Below, piece by piece: positions 48,271-57,387 of a stretch of 64,000 nucleotides of DNA. Within the stretch, counting starts at the first letter, position 1; every line of letters starts with the position of its first letter. The position numbers were made by a program, and so were the translations under genes. The notes below the pieces were generated by a model. It saw only the letters and a list, made by a program, of their open reading frames with translations. It made no database searches and was not told the DNA's origin. Where the stretch lies: contig NZ_JBNCMC010000003.1 of NCBI RefSeq assembly GCF_049844995.1, positions 620,001-684,000 of the forward strand. Reading direction: 5' to 3'. Source of the stretch: Luteimicrobium sp049844995 (GTDB lineage Bacteria; Actinomycetota; Actinomycetes; Actinomycetales; Cellulomonadaceae).

Positions 48271-50130
48271 GTGACAGAGCCCGAAGAGGCGGACGACGAG
48301 GTCCAGGCGCCGGGCACGGCCCGGCGAGCGATGCGCAGGGTGTTCCTGCCGGCCGCGGCCGTGGTGCTCGTGTTCGTGGTGGTGACCCTCGCGTTCCCCG
48401 ACGCCATGACGAGCGCGATGGCGACGCTCCAGCGGGACGTGTCCGGGGCGTTCGGCTGGTACTACATCCTCCTGGTCGCCGTGTTCGTCGCGTTCGCCGT
48501 CTGGATGGGCGTGAGCCGGTACGGGAACATCGTGCTCGGTCGCGACGGCGACGAGCCCGACTTCAGCATGCCCGTCTGGTTCGCGATGCTGTTCGCGACC
48601 GGCATGGGGATCGGGCTCGTCTACTGGGGTGTCGCGGAGCCGCTCAGCCTCTACATCAGCCCCGAGCCCGGGGTGACCGGGAGCGACGCGACGCTCGCGA
48701 AGGCCTCCATCTCGCTGAGCTACCTGCACTGGGGGATCCACGCGTGGGCGATCTACGTCGTCGTCGGGCTGGCGCTCGCGTACTCCATCCACCGCAAGGG
48801 GCGGCCCGTCTCGATCCGGTGGGCGCTGGAGCCGCTGCTGGGTGACCGTGTTCGTGGCCGCTGGGGCGACGTGGTCGACGTCGTCGCGATCGTGGGCACG
48901 GTCTTCGGGGTCGCGACGTCGCTCGGGTTCGGCGTCCTGCAGATCGGCGCCGGCCTCGAGTTCACCGGGATCGCACACTCGACGACGACGCTCCAGATGG
49001 TCCTGATCGCCTTCATCACCGGCATCGCGACGCTGTCGGTGGTCTCGGGCGTCGGCAAGGGGATCAAGTGGCTCTCGAACGCGAACATGGCCGCCGCGGG
49101 CTTCCTGATGATCGTCGTGCTCGTGCTGGGACCCACGCTGTTCCTCCTCCAGAACTTCGTCGAGTCCATCGGCTACTACCTGTCGAACTTCCTGCGCATG
49201 ACGTTCGACAACACCGCGTTCCAGGGGCAGGAGGGCCGCGACTGGCAGGCGTCGTGGACGACGTTCTACTGGGGCTGGTGGATGTCGTGGGCGCCGTTCG
49301 TGGGGGTGTTCATCGCGCGCATCTCGAAGGGGCGGACGGTGCGCCAGTTCGTCATGGGCACGCTGTTCGTGCCGACGATCGTGACGTTCCTCTGGTTCGC
49401 GGTCATGGGCGGCAGCGCGCTCTACCGGCAGATCTTCACGAGCGACCCGATCGTGGCCAAGGGCGGCAGCGTCGACACGGACACCGCGCTCTTCGACCTG
49501 ATCGGCAAGCTGCCCGGAGGCTCCGTCTGGGTCGGGCTGGCGATCGTGCTGGTCGCGATGTTCTTCGTGACGTCGTCGGACTCGGGCTCGCTCGTCGTCG
49601 ACATGCTGGCGTCGGGCGGCAACCCCGACCCGCCGACGTGGAGCCGGGTGTTCTGGGCCGTGGCCCAGGGCCTCGTCGCGGCCGCGCTCCTCGTCGCCGG
49701 CGGGCTGAGCGCGCTGCAGACGGCGGCGATCCTCATCGCGCTGCCGTTCTCCTTCATCATGGCGGGCATGGTGGTGGCGACGGTGCGCGCGCTGCGGGAC
49801 GAGCACGACGCGATGGTCGCCGTCGAGCGCAGCCTCGCGCGGGCCAGGCTGGCCGAGCGGGTGACCTCCGACGTCACCGCCAGCCTCGACCGGCGCTGGG
49901 GCGACTGGTTCGGGGTCGGGGCGGCGATCGCCACGCCGAGCGGCGAACGCCGGGCGAGGCGGGCACCTCGCGTGGCGCGGCACCGTATCGATGCGGCGTC
50001 CGACGACGACGGCCACCACCGCCCGAAACCCGAAACTGTTGTTACACGCATGTTTCTCTCGGGGGCGCCAGGTGAACGGGGCGTACCGACCAGTATCAAA
50101 TCAATAACGATCGAACGTACCGGCCAGTAG
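48271..50130 (+). CDS. BCCT-family betaine/choline/carnitine transporter
   Basis: The 619-residue protein has about 12 transmembrane helices and the family hallmarks GMGIGLVYWGVAEPL, the substrate-site Trp cluster in TTFYWGWWMSWAPFVGVFIARISKG, and TSSDSGSLVVDMLASGG. It imports a quaternary ammonium compatible solute with sodium or protons, typically for osmoprotection. GTG at 48271 is chosen behind GGGGGAGG; GTG at 48268 is equivalent. The cytoplasmic C-terminus after about residue 540 is long, and its last 40 codons are AT-rich DNA that overlaps direct repeats of the next promoter. Confidence 0.92.
   Translation: MTEPEEADDEVQAPGTARRAMRRVFLPAAAVVLVFVVVTLAFPDAMTSAMATLQRDVSGAFGWYYILLVAVFVAFAVWMGVSRYGNIVLGRDGDEPDFSMPVWFAMLFATGMGIGLVYWGVAEPLSLYISPEPGVTGSDATLAKASISLSYLHWGIHAWAIYVVVGLALAYSIHRKGRPVSIRWALEPLLGDRVRGRWGDVVDVVAIVGTVFGVATSLGFGVLQIGAGLEFTGIAHSTTTLQMVLIAFITGIATLSVVSGVGKGIKWLSNANMAAAGFLMIVVLVLGPTLFLLQNFVESIGYYLSNFLRMTFDNTAFQGQEGRDWQASWTTFYWGWWMSWAPFVGVFIARISKGRTVRQFVMGTLFVPTIVTFLWFAVMGGSALYRQIFTSDPIVAKGGSVDTDTALFDLIGKLPGGSVWVGLAIVLVAMFFVTSSDSGSLVVDMLASGGNPDPPTWSRVFWAVAQGLVAAALLVAGGLSALQTAAILIALPFSFIMAGMVVATVRALRDEHDAMVAVERSLARARLAERVTSDVTASLDRRWGDWFGVGAAIATPSGERRARRAPRVARHRIDAASDDDGHHRPKPETVVTRMFLSGAPGERGVPTSIKSITIERTGQ
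50082..50129 (+). promoter_or_regulatory. Direct repeats and AT-rich control region of the first peptide transporter operon
   Basis: CGTACCGACCAGTA (50082-50095) and CGTACCGGCCAGTA (50116-50129) are 14-bp direct repeats with one difference, 34 bp apart (about three helical turns). Between them lies ATCAATAACGA (50100-50110), which recurs as ATCGATAACGA at 62813-62823 before the second peptide transporter's binding protein. The region overlaps the end of the BCCT gene. A TACGGT at 50160-50165 may be a -10 box. Confidence 0.5.
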
Positions 50131-50260
50131 CAGTTACCCCACGGTGCCGCAACCGCGGGTACGGTGTGGCAACACACGGCGGTCCTGTGCTCACGCGGGT
50201 CCCGGTCGCGCAACCGCGGCCGGCCGCACGCAGGCCCGGTCCATCCTTCGAGGAGGAACA

Positions 50261-52048
50261 TTGAAGATCAGGCGATATGGCGCTGCAGTGGCGGTCGCCG
50301 CCGCAGGCACCCTGCTGTTCGCAGCCTGCAGCTCGTCCGACAAGCCGGAGTCGACGGCGACGTCGACCTCGGGCGCGGCGAAGACGGGCGGCACCATCAC
50401 CGTGGCGGAGGTGAACCAGTTCTTCTCGTTCAACCCCCTCACGGCGAACGGCAACACCGACATCAACTCGAAGGTCGCGCTCGCGACGTCGGGGAACTTC
50501 AACTTCATCGACGACAAGCTGAAGCTGGAGAAGGACCCGAGCTTCGGCAGCTACGAGGTCGTCAAGCAGGACCCGTTGACCGTCAAGTACACGCTGAGCG
50601 ACAAGGCCCAGTGGTCCGACGGCACGCCCGTCAGCGCTGACGACATGCTGCTCACGTGGGCCGTCGAGTCCGGTTGGTACAACGACGGGACGACCGACGA
50701 CACGGGCAAGGTCACCAAGGGGACCAACTACTTCGACTACGCGGGCTCGACCCTGGGCCTGAACGACACGAAGTTCCCGACCGTGAGCGACGACAAGAAG
50801 TCGATCACCATCGAGTACACCAAGCCGTTCGCCGACTGGGAGAACGCCTACTCGATGCAGGGCATGCCGCCCGCGCACGTCATCTGGAAGAACGCGGGCC
50901 TCGCGAGCGAGGACGACTTCATCAAGCTGCTCCAGGGCCTGCCCAAGGGCGACCCGGCCAAGCCGGCGAAGACGAACGCGACCCTCCAGAAGGTCGCGGC
51001 CTTCTACAACACGCACTTCGACTCCAAGACGCTGCCGAGCGACCCGTCGCTGTACCTGTCCGACGGTCCGTACATCGTCTCGGCGATCGACGAGGGCAAG
51101 TCGCTCACGCTGGTGCCGAACACCAAGTACCAGGGCGACCACAAGGCCAAGCTCGACTCGATCGTGATCCGCACCATCGCGGACCCGCAGGCGCAGATCC
51201 AGGCCCTGCAGAACGGTGAGGTCGACGTCATCGCCCCGCAGGCGAACGCGGACACGCTCGCGTCGCTCGACCAGGTCCCCGGCGTCACGGTCCACAAGGG
51301 CAACCAGCTCTCCTACGACCACATCGACCTGAACTTCAGCGGTGTGTTCAAGGACAAGAACGTCCGTGAGGCCTTCCTCAAGACGATCCCGCGCCAGGCG
51401 ATCCTCGACGCGATCATCACGCCGCTCGACTCGAGCGCCAAGGTGCTCGACTCGCAGCTCTTCGTGCCGGCGCAGGACGGCTACGCCGACTCGGTCGCGA
51501 ACAACGGCTCGGCCGACTACGCCGACGTCGACATCGCCGGCGCCAAGGCGCTCCTCGCGGGCAAGACCCCGACCGTCGACATCCTGTACAACTCCGACAA
51601 CCCGAACCGTGTCGACGCGTACACCCTGATCGCGCAGTCCGCCGCCAAGGCCGGCTTCAAGATCAAGAACGACGGCGACGTCAAGTGGGGCGAGCGCCTC
51701 GGCAACGGCTCGTACGACGCCTCGATCTTCGGCTGGATCTCCCCGGGCGTCGGTGTCTCGGGCGTGCCGCAGATCTTCGGCACGGGCCAGAGCTCGAACT
51801 TCAACGGCTACTCCAACAAGGACGCCGACGGCCTCATGAGCCAGCTCGTCCAGACCACGGACGTGGCGAAGCAGACGTCGCTGGAGCAGCAGGTCGACAA
51901 GGCCATCTTCGGCGACGCGTACGGCCTGCCGCTGTTCCAGTCGGTCGGCGTCGACGCCGAGTCGTCCCGCGTGGCCGGCATCGACACCTTCAACCCGAAC
52001 CAGAACGGCGTCTGGTGGAACGTCTGGGAGTGGTCCGTCAAGAGCTGA
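50261..52048 (+). CDS. Oligopeptide/dipeptide ABC transporter substrate-binding lipoprotein
   Basis: The 595-residue protein starts with TTG behind AGGAGGA. It has a lipoprotein signal (Arg-Arg, hydrophobic core, LFAAC with Cys23) and the SBP_bac_5 fold: GGTITVAEVNQFFSFNPLT, WSDGTPVSADDMLLTWAVES, DGPYIVSAIDEGKSLTLV, IQALQNGEVDVIAPQANAD and NVREAFLKTIPRQAILDAI. It captures peptides or similar solutes outside the membrane and passes them to the permeases encoded next. It heads the plus-strand cluster 50261-57385. A strong hairpin follows the stop, which would make the binding protein more abundant than the permeases. Confidence 0.93.
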   Translation: MKIRRYGAAVAVAAAGTLLFAACSSSDKPESTATSTSGAAKTGGTITVAEVNQFFSFNPLTANGNTDINSKVALATSGNFNFIDDKLKLEKDPSFGSYEVVKQDPLTVKYTLSDKAQWSDGTPVSADDMLLTWAVESGWYNDGTTDDTGKVTKGTNYFDYAGSTLGLNDTKFPTVSDDKKSITIEYTKPFADWENAYSMQGMPPAHVIWKNAGLASEDDFIKLLQGLPKGDPAKPAKTNATLQKVAAFYNTHFDSKTLPSDPSLYLSDGPYIVSAIDEGKSLTLVPNTKYQGDHKAKLDSIVIRTIADPQAQIQALQNGEVDVIAPQANADTLASLDQVPGVTVHKGNQLSYDHIDLNFSGVFKDKNVREAFLKTIPRQAILDAIITPLDSSAKVLDSQLFVPAQDGYADSVANNGSADYADVDIAGAKALLAGKTPTVDILYNSDNPNRVDAYTLIAQSAAKAGFKIKNDGDVKWGERLGNGSYDASIFGWISPGVGVSGVPQIFGTGQSSNFNGYSNKDADGLMSQLVQTTDVAKQTSLEQQVDKAIFGDAYGLPLFQSVGVDAESSRVAGIDTFNPNQNGVWWNVWEWSVKS

Positions 52049-52076
52049 CGCTCCACGGCTGAACCCCGGCACCGAG

Positions 52077-52109
52077 GGCGCCGGGACCCGCATCGGGGGT
52101 CCCGGCGCC
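52077..52109 (+). terminator. Attenuating hairpin after the binding protein gene
   Basis: GGCGCCGGGACCC (52077-52089) pairs perfectly with GGGTCCCGGCGCC (52097-52109) across a 7-nt loop and is followed by TT. It stands 29 bp after the binding protein stop and 171 bp before the permease start. It probably causes partial termination inside the operon. Confidence 0.7.
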
Positions 52110-52186
52110 TTCGGCGGTCCACAGCGAACCGGCCGATCTCACCGCACCCCGGACAAAGCAGTCCGTGGGCGGACGGCGCCGGTTCG

Positions 52187-52212
52187 GATCAGGCCGGACC
52201 CTGATCTAGCCT
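52187..52212 (+). promoter_or_regulatory. Possible internal promoter/operator before the first permease gene
   Basis: An inverted repeat GATCAGG (52187-52193) and CCTGATC (52200-52206) is followed directly by TAGCCT (52207-52212), a TANNNT -10 candidate, about 70 bp before the permease ATG. It could give the permease and ATPase genes a separate, regulated start. A small hairpin CGGAC/GTCCG lies at 52150-52165. Confidence 0.35.
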
Positions 52213-52279
52213 TCAGAGGCTGCACCACGCCGCGAGGCGTCGCGGCGGCCAGCCCAGTCCAGACGGGAACCAAGGTCCC

Positions 52280-53812
52280 ATGCTCTCGTACATCGTCCGG
52301 AGACTCGTCGTCTCCGTCTTCATCCTGCTCGGCGCGTCGTTCATCGTGTACCTGCTCATCGCGTACTCGGGCGACCCGCTCGCCGAGATCCGGTCGAGCA
52401 ACTCGCCCGGCAAGGACGCGCAGATCGCCGCGCGCACGGAGCTCCTGAACCTCAACGTGCCTCCGGTGCTGCGGTACTTCATCTGGCTCGGCGGCGCGTC
52501 GAAGTGCCTCATCGGCCAGTGCGACCTGGGCCAGACGCTGCAGGGACAGCCCGTCACGGCGGCGCTCGGCACGGCGATCCCGGCGACGCTCCAGCTGCTC
52601 GCCGCGGCCACGATCCTCGCGATCGTCTTCGGCGTCGCGATCGGCGTGGTGACGGCGCTGCGCCAGTACTCGACGCTCGACTACGCGGTCACGTTCATCA
52701 GCTTCCTGTTCTTCTCGCTGCCGGTGTTCTGGGTCGCTGTGCTGCTCAAGCAGTACGGCGCCATCGGCTTCAACAACTTCCTCGCGACGGCGACCATCCC
52801 GCCCGGGGTGATCGTGGTCCTGTCCCTGCTCTCGGGCCTGGTCTGGGCGGTGATCCTGTCCGGCACCTGGCGGCGGCGGTCCATCACCTTCGCGACGGCG
52901 GCGGCGGCGACCGCGCTCGTGCTGATCTTCCTGTCGGCGACGGAGTGGTTCACGACGCCGTCCCTGGGGATCATCGTGATCGCCGTGACCGGCGTGGCCA
53001 TGGCCTACGGCACGACCGTGCTCTTCGCGGGGCTGCGGAACCGTCGAGCCCTGTACTCGGCGCTCATCACGGTGGGCATCGGCGTAGTGCTCTACTACCC
53101 GCTGCAGCCGCTGCTGGAGAACGTGAGCTTCTGGGGACTCGTCGGGCTCCTCGTCGTGGCGCTGGCCGTCGCGTGGGCCGTCGGGTACTTCATGGGCGGC
53201 TACGACCGCACGCAGTCGATCCGCGCGTCCATGCTCACGGCGTTCGGGGTGAGCCTGCTGATCGTCATCGACCAGTTCATGCAGAACTGGCAGTCGTACG
53301 CGAACAACCCGCTCGTACGCGGCCGCCCCATCGCGACGATCGGTTCCGAGATCCCCGGCCTGAACGGGGACTTCTGGATCAGCGGGCTCGACATCTTCAC
53401 GCACCTGATCCTGCCGACCGTCTCGATCATCCTGATCTCGCTCGCCTCGTACACCCGCTACTCGCGGGCGTCGATGCTCGAGGTCATGGGCCAGGACTAC
53501 GTGCGCACCGCGCGCGCCAAGGGGCTCTCCGAGCGCGTGGTCGTCACGCGCCACGCGTTCCGCAACGCGCTGATCCCGCTCGCGACCATCGTCGCGTTCG
53601 ACATCGGCGGACTGATCGGCGGCGCGGTCATCACCGAGAACGTCTTCTCCTACCAGGGCATGGGGCAGCTGTTCCTCACGGGGATCAAGAACGTCGACCC
53701 CAACCCGGTGATGGGCGTCGCGATCGTGACCGGCATCACCGCCGTCGTGTTCAATCTGTTGGCCGATCTGGCGTACTCCGCGCTGGACCCGCGAGTGAGG
53801 GTGAAGGCATGA
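52280..53812 (+). CDS. Peptide ABC transporter permease, DppB-type with large insertion
   Basis: The 510-residue permease has the DppB N-terminus (MLSYIVRRLVVSVFILLGASFIVYLL), first core helices with PATLQLLAAATILAIVFGVAIG, and the C-terminal EAA loop YTRYSRASMLEVMGQDYVRTARAKGLSE followed by VTENVFSYQGMGQLF-type residues. Only parts are quoted here. Family members usually have 305-340 residues. The excess is an insertion of about 170 residues (about 165-350) with extra hydrophobic helices (AVILSGTWRRRSITFATAA, LVLIFLSATEWF, SALITVGIGVVLYYPLQPLL, GLLVVALAVAWAVGYFMGG). It is coupled by ATGA to the second permease. Confidence 0.9.
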   Translation: MLSYIVRRLVVSVFILLGASFIVYLLIAYSGDPLAEIRSSNSPGKDAQIAARTELLNLNVPPVLRYFIWLGGASKCLIGQCDLGQTLQGQPVTAALGTAIPATLQLLAAATILAIVFGVAIGVVTALRQYSTLDYAVTFISFLFFSLPVFWVAVLLKQYGAIGFNNFLATATIPPGVIVVLSLLSGLVWAVILSGTWRRRSITFATAAAATALVLIFLSATEWFTTPSLGIIVIAVTGVAMAYGTTVLFAGLRNRRALYSALITVGIGVVLYYPLQPLLENVSFWGLVGLLVVALAVAWAVGYFMGGYDRTQSIRASMLTAFGVSLLIVIDQFMQNWQSYANNPLVRGRPIATIGSEIPGLNGDFWISGLDIFTHLILPTVSIILISLASYTRYSRASMLEVMGQDYVRTARAKGLSERVVVTRHAFRNALIPLATIVAFDIGGLIGGAVITENVFSYQGMGQLFLTGIKNVDPNPVMGVAIVTGITAVVFNLLADLAYSALDPRVRVKA

Positions 53813-54876
53813 CGTCGCCGCTCAGCAACATGGATACCGTGTCCCCGGCTCCGGCGACCCCGGAGCCCGACGAGCAGGTCCGCGGCCTCTCCCAGGGCCG
53901 GATCGTCTTCAAGCGCTTCATGGACCACCGGGGCGCGGTCGTCAGCATCATCGTGTTCCTGCTGGTGCTCGTCCTGGCGGTCAGCTCGATCGGGCTCGGC
54001 CCGATCCCGGGCTGGTGGAAGTACAGCTACAAGGACACGCCGCCGCTCGTGAACCAGGGCCACCCGACCCTGCAGTGGTTCCCGTTCCACCTGGGCGACC
54101 ATCCGTTCGGCCAGGACCGCGTGGGCCGCGACATGTTCGCCATGACCATGCGCGGCGCGCAGATCTCGATCATGATCATGCTCATCGTCGGGATCGTTGC
54201 GGCGATCATCGGGATCCTCATGGGTGCCTCCGCGGGCTTCTTCCGCGGCAAGACCGAGGCCGTCCTCATGCGGTTCACCGACATGATCATCATCATCCCG
54301 TCGCTCATCGCGGCGGCCGTGATCGCGAAGACCTCGCAGCACCTCGGCGGGGTGTGGTTCCTCGCCGTCTTCCTCGGCTTCGTCTCCTGGACGGGCATGG
54401 CCCGGCTGGTGCGCGGCGACTTCCTGACGCTGCGCGAGCGCGAGTTCGTCGACGCCGCCCGGCTCGCCGGGGCATCGGACCGGCGGATCATCTTCAAGCA
54501 CATCCTGCCGAACGCGGTGGGCGTCATCACGGTCAACACGACGCTGCTCATGTCGTCCGCGATCCTCACGGAGACCGCGCTGTCCTACGTCGGCCTCGGC
54601 GTGCAGCCCCCGGACATCTCGCTCGGTCTGCTCATCAGCCAGAACCAGGCGGCCTTCTCGACGCGGCCGTGGCTGTTCTGGTGGCCGGGACTCTTCATCG
54701 TCGTCATCTGCCTCTGCGTCAACTTCATCGGCGACGGCCTGCGCGACGCGTTCGACCCGCGCCAGAAGAAGTTCCGCATCAAGCGGAGCGACCGGGTCGC
54801 CCCCGCGCCGATCGAGTCCCCGATCGACGACGCGCTCGACGGCGCCGACGTCCGCGTGCACCCGGAGCAGCCATGA
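53809..54876 (+). CDS. Peptide ABC transporter permease, DppC-type
   Basis: The 355-residue permease has the DppC layout: a cytoplasmic N-terminus, first helix at about 42-60, a periplasmic segment with HPFGQDRVGRDMFAMTMRGA, and the EAA loop ARLVRGDFLTLREREFVDAARLAG with HILPNAVGVITV after it. It ends with a Lys/Arg-rich then acidic tail. It pairs with the DppB-type protein encoded just before, overlapping it by 4 nt. An antisense PH-domain gene separates it from the fused ATPase gene, so any read-through transcript to the ATPase would cross that gene in antisense. Confidence 0.93.
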   Translation: MTSPLSNMDTVSPAPATPEPDEQVRGLSQGRIVFKRFMDHRGAVVSIIVFLLVLVLAVSSIGLGPIPGWWKYSYKDTPPLVNQGHPTLQWFPFHLGDHPFGQDRVGRDMFAMTMRGAQISIMIMLIVGIVAAIIGILMGASAGFFRGKTEAVLMRFTDMIIIIPSLIAAAVIAKTSQHLGGVWFLAVFLGFVSWTGMARLVRGDFLTLREREFVDAARLAGASDRRIIFKHILPNAVGVITVNTTLLMSSAILTETALSYVGLGVQPPDISLGLLISQNQAAFSTRPWLFWWPGLFIVVICLCVNFIGDGLRDAFDPRQKKFRIKRSDRVAPAPIESPIDDALDGADVRVHPEQP

Positions 54877-54911
54877 CGGCGGTCGCGGGCCGCGTCGTCG
54901 GCGGGGCTGTC

Positions 54912-55538
54912 TCAGAGGAGCTGCGCACCGACCCCGAGCGCCAGGCACACCGCGAGCAGCACGACCGGCACGCGGTCCCAGCGGACCGTGACGGGCGTGG
55001 CGTCCGCGACGCCCGCCTCGAGCGCGCCGGACTCCACGAGCCCCTGCCAGTGCGCGCGGACCAGCTCGCCGGCCGTGCCGGACGGTGTGCCGCGCAGGTC
55101 GCCCATCTGCGCGCTCTGCTTGCCGTCGAACGTGTTGCGCGGAAGTCCGGTGAGGTCGTCGGGGCCCGCGGTGAGCGCGCGGTGCCGGCCGGGGCCGGGC
55201 GCCGCCCAGGCGCGGTACCGGCCGTGGGGCGTGACCAGCGTGAGCGCGTACTGCGTGCCCACGTCGATCAGGGCGGCCCACGGGACCTCGACCGTGCGGA
55301 ACGGGTTGACGGCCACCACCGCGTCGTCGCGCACGTCCAGGCGTGGACGCCAGAACACGAGCCACGCCAGGTATCCGAGGCCCAGCACCCACGGCGCGGC
55401 CCGCAGGCCGCCCGCCCCGCCACCGACCTGGGTCTGGGTCGCGCCCACGCCGACCAGCAGGGCCCACGACGCGCCCGTCAGCCACGCACTGCTCCGTGGA
55501 CGGTAGGACGTTCTGACGGCGGCTCGACCCGAACTCAT
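54912..55538 (-). CDS. PH-domain membrane protein, antisense inside the peptide transporter cluster
   Basis: The 208-residue protein has two N-terminal hydrophobic helices (about 18-33 and 48-63), then a bacterial PH-like segment WRPRLDVRDDAVVAVNPFRTVEV followed by PWAALIDVGTQYALTLVTP and AWAAPGPG, and a C-terminal helix (about 190-207). The same order of features occurs in the protein at 57979-58533, and matching words (RPxLxVxD, VVxVN, W, D, AWxAP) indicate homology. It lies on the opposite strand between the DppC-type and ATPase genes, 35 and 26 bp away. Function unknown. Confidence 0.8.
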   Translation of the reverse strand: MSSGRAAVRTSYRPRSSAWLTGASWALLVGVGATQTQVGGGAGGLRAAPWVLGLGYLAWLVFWRPRLDVRDDAVVAVNPFRTVEVPWAALIDVGTQYALTLVTPHGRYRAWAAPGPGRHRALTAGPDDLTGLPRNTFDGKQSAQMGDLRGTPSGTAGELVRAHWQGLVESGALEAGVADATPVTVRWDRVPVVLLAVCLALGVGAQLL

Positions 55539-55564
55539 ACGCGCATGATCCCAGGAGCGACACG

Positions 55565-57385
55565 ATGACCCAAACGACCGGGACCACGTCCGGGACGACG
55601 GCGAGCGAGCCCGTCCTCCAGGTGCGCGACCTGTCCGTCGACTTCGGCGTGGACAAGAAGTGGGTGCCCGCGGCGATCGGCCTCAACTACGAGGTCCACG
55701 CCGGCGAGGTGCTGGCGATCGTCGGCGAGTCGGGCTCGGGCAAGTCGGTCAGCTCGATGGCCATCCTCGACCTGCTGCCCAAGAACGCTCGCATCTCCGG
55801 GTCCATCAAGCTGCAGGGCCAGGAGCTGCGCGGCGTCGGCAGCGCGAAGATGAGGGACATCCGCGGCAACGACATCGCGATGATCTTCCAGGAGCCGATG
55901 ACGGCCCTAAACCCGGTGTACACGGTCGGGTCCCAGATCATCGAGGCGCTGCGCCTGCACAACGAGATCTCGCCGGACGAGGGCAAGGAGCGTGCGCTCG
56001 AGCTGCTTCGGCTCGTCGAGCTCCCCGATCCCCAGAAGGCGTTCAACTCCTACCCGCACCAGCTCTCGGGCGGCCAGCGCCAGCGCGCCATGATCGCCCA
56101 GTCGCTGTCGTGCGACCCGCTGCTGCTGATCGCGGACGAGCCGACGACGGCGCTCGACGTCACCGTCCAGGCCGAGATCCTCGACCTCATGCGCAACCTG
56201 CGCGACAAGCTCAACTCCGCGGTCATCCTCATCACGCACGACATGGGCGTGGTCGCCGACCTGGCCGACCGCATCGTCGTCATGCGCAAGGGCCTGATCG
56301 TGGAGGAGGGGACCGCGGGTCAGATCTTCTCCGACCCGCAGCACCCCTACACGCAGGAGCTGCTGGCCTCGGTCCCGCACCTCGGGGTCGCGGAGGCCGG
56401 GGAGGAGATCGACGTCACGGCCGCGCTCGCGGCGGTGACCCACCACGAGGACCTCGTCGTCGACGTCTCCGCGGAGGAGCTCGCGCGCCGCGAGGAGGAG
56501 AACCGTCGAGCGCTGGCGGCGGCCGAGAAGGCGGCGCGTGCGGCGGAAGACGGCGGCCCCGAGCCCATCCTCGAGCTCCGGGACGTCGCCATCGAGTACC
56601 CCAAGCAGGGGCGCGTGGCCGCGTTCCGTGCCGTCGAGGGCGCGAACCTCGTGATCCGTCCCGGCGAGGTCGTGGGCCTCGTCGGCGAGTCGGGATCCGG
56701 CAAGACGACCATCGGTCGCGCGGCCGTGGGACTGCTCCCGATCGTCGAGGGCCGGCTGACGGTCGCCGGGACCGACCTCACGGAGCCGAGCAGCAAGAAG
56801 CTCCGCTCGCTGCGCCGACGCGTCGGCATGGTGTTCCAGGACCCGTCGTCGTCGCTCAACCCGCGCCTGCCCATCGGGGAGTCCATCGGCGAGCCGATGT
56901 ACCTCGCCGGCGTCGCCAAGGGCGCCGCGCTGCAGACCAAGATCGAGGAGCTCCTCGACCAGGTCGAGCTGCCGCGCAGCTACCGCAACCGGTACCCGCA
57001 CGAGCTGTCCGGCGGCCAGAAGCAGCGCGTCGGCATCGCGCGCGCCATCTCGCTGTCGCCCGAGCTCCTCGTGGCCGACGAGCCGACGTCCGCGCTGGAC
57101 GTCTCCGTGCAGGCGCACGTGCTCGAGCTCCTGCAGGAGCTGCAGCAGCGCCTGCAGTTCGCGTGCCTGTTCGTGACGCACGACCTCGCCGTCGTCGACG
57201 TGCTCGCGCACCGGATCGTCGTCATGCAGCACGGCCGCATCGTCGAGCAGGGCACGCGCGACCAGATCCTGCGCAGCCCGCAGGAGGCGTACACGCAACG
57301 GCTCATCGCCGCGGTCCCGCTCCCGGACCCCGACAAGCAGCGTGAGCGGCGCGAGCTACGCGCCGCGCTCCTCGAGCGGGTCTGA
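55565..57385 (+). CDS. Fused peptide ABC transporter ATPase (DppD-DppF), without Cys motifs
   Basis: The 606-residue protein joins two ATPase domains. Domain 1 has Walker A GESGSGKSV (54-62), QEPMTALNPVYTVG, LSGGQRQRAMIAQSL and Walker B LLIADEPTTALD. Domain 2 has Walker A GESGSGKTT (about 373-381), FQDPSSSLNPRLPIGES, LSGGQKQRVGIARAI and LLVADEPTSALD. The linker (about 280-335) is charged and helical (AEELARREEENRRALAAAEK). Neither half has the Cys-rich C-terminal motif common in DppD/OppD, unlike the counterpart at 58538. The ATG follows AGGAG. It energises the transporter encoded at 50261-54876. Confidence 0.93.
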   Translation: MTQTTGTTSGTTASEPVLQVRDLSVDFGVDKKWVPAAIGLNYEVHAGEVLAIVGESGSGKSVSSMAILDLLPKNARISGSIKLQGQELRGVGSAKMRDIRGNDIAMIFQEPMTALNPVYTVGSQIIEALRLHNEISPDEGKERALELLRLVELPDPQKAFNSYPHQLSGGQRQRAMIAQSLSCDPLLLIADEPTTALDVTVQAEILDLMRNLRDKLNSAVILITHDMGVVADLADRIVVMRKGLIVEEGTAGQIFSDPQHPYTQELLASVPHLGVAEAGEEIDVTAALAAVTHHEDLVVDVSAEELARREEENRRALAAAEKAARAAEDGGPEPILELRDVAIEYPKQGRVAAFRAVEGANLVIRPGEVVGLVGESGSGKTTIGRAAVGLLPIVEGRLTVAGTDLTEPSSKKLRSLRRRVGMVFQDPSSSLNPRLPIGESIGEPMYLAGVAKGAALQTKIEELLDQVELPRSYRNRYPHELSGGQKQRVGIARAISLSPELLVADEPTSALDVSVQAHVLELLQELQQRLQFACLFVTHDLAVVDVLAHRIVVMQHGRIVEQGTRDQILRSPQEAYTQRLIAAVPLPDPDKQRERRELRAALLERV

Positions 57386-57387
57386 GC

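Noticed and set aside
54912..55538. The antisense PH-domain gene as a sign of an insertion sequence or recent transfer
   Set aside because: No inverted terminal repeats, target duplications or transposase; codon use and GC content equal the neighbours, and a homologue sits in the next operon.
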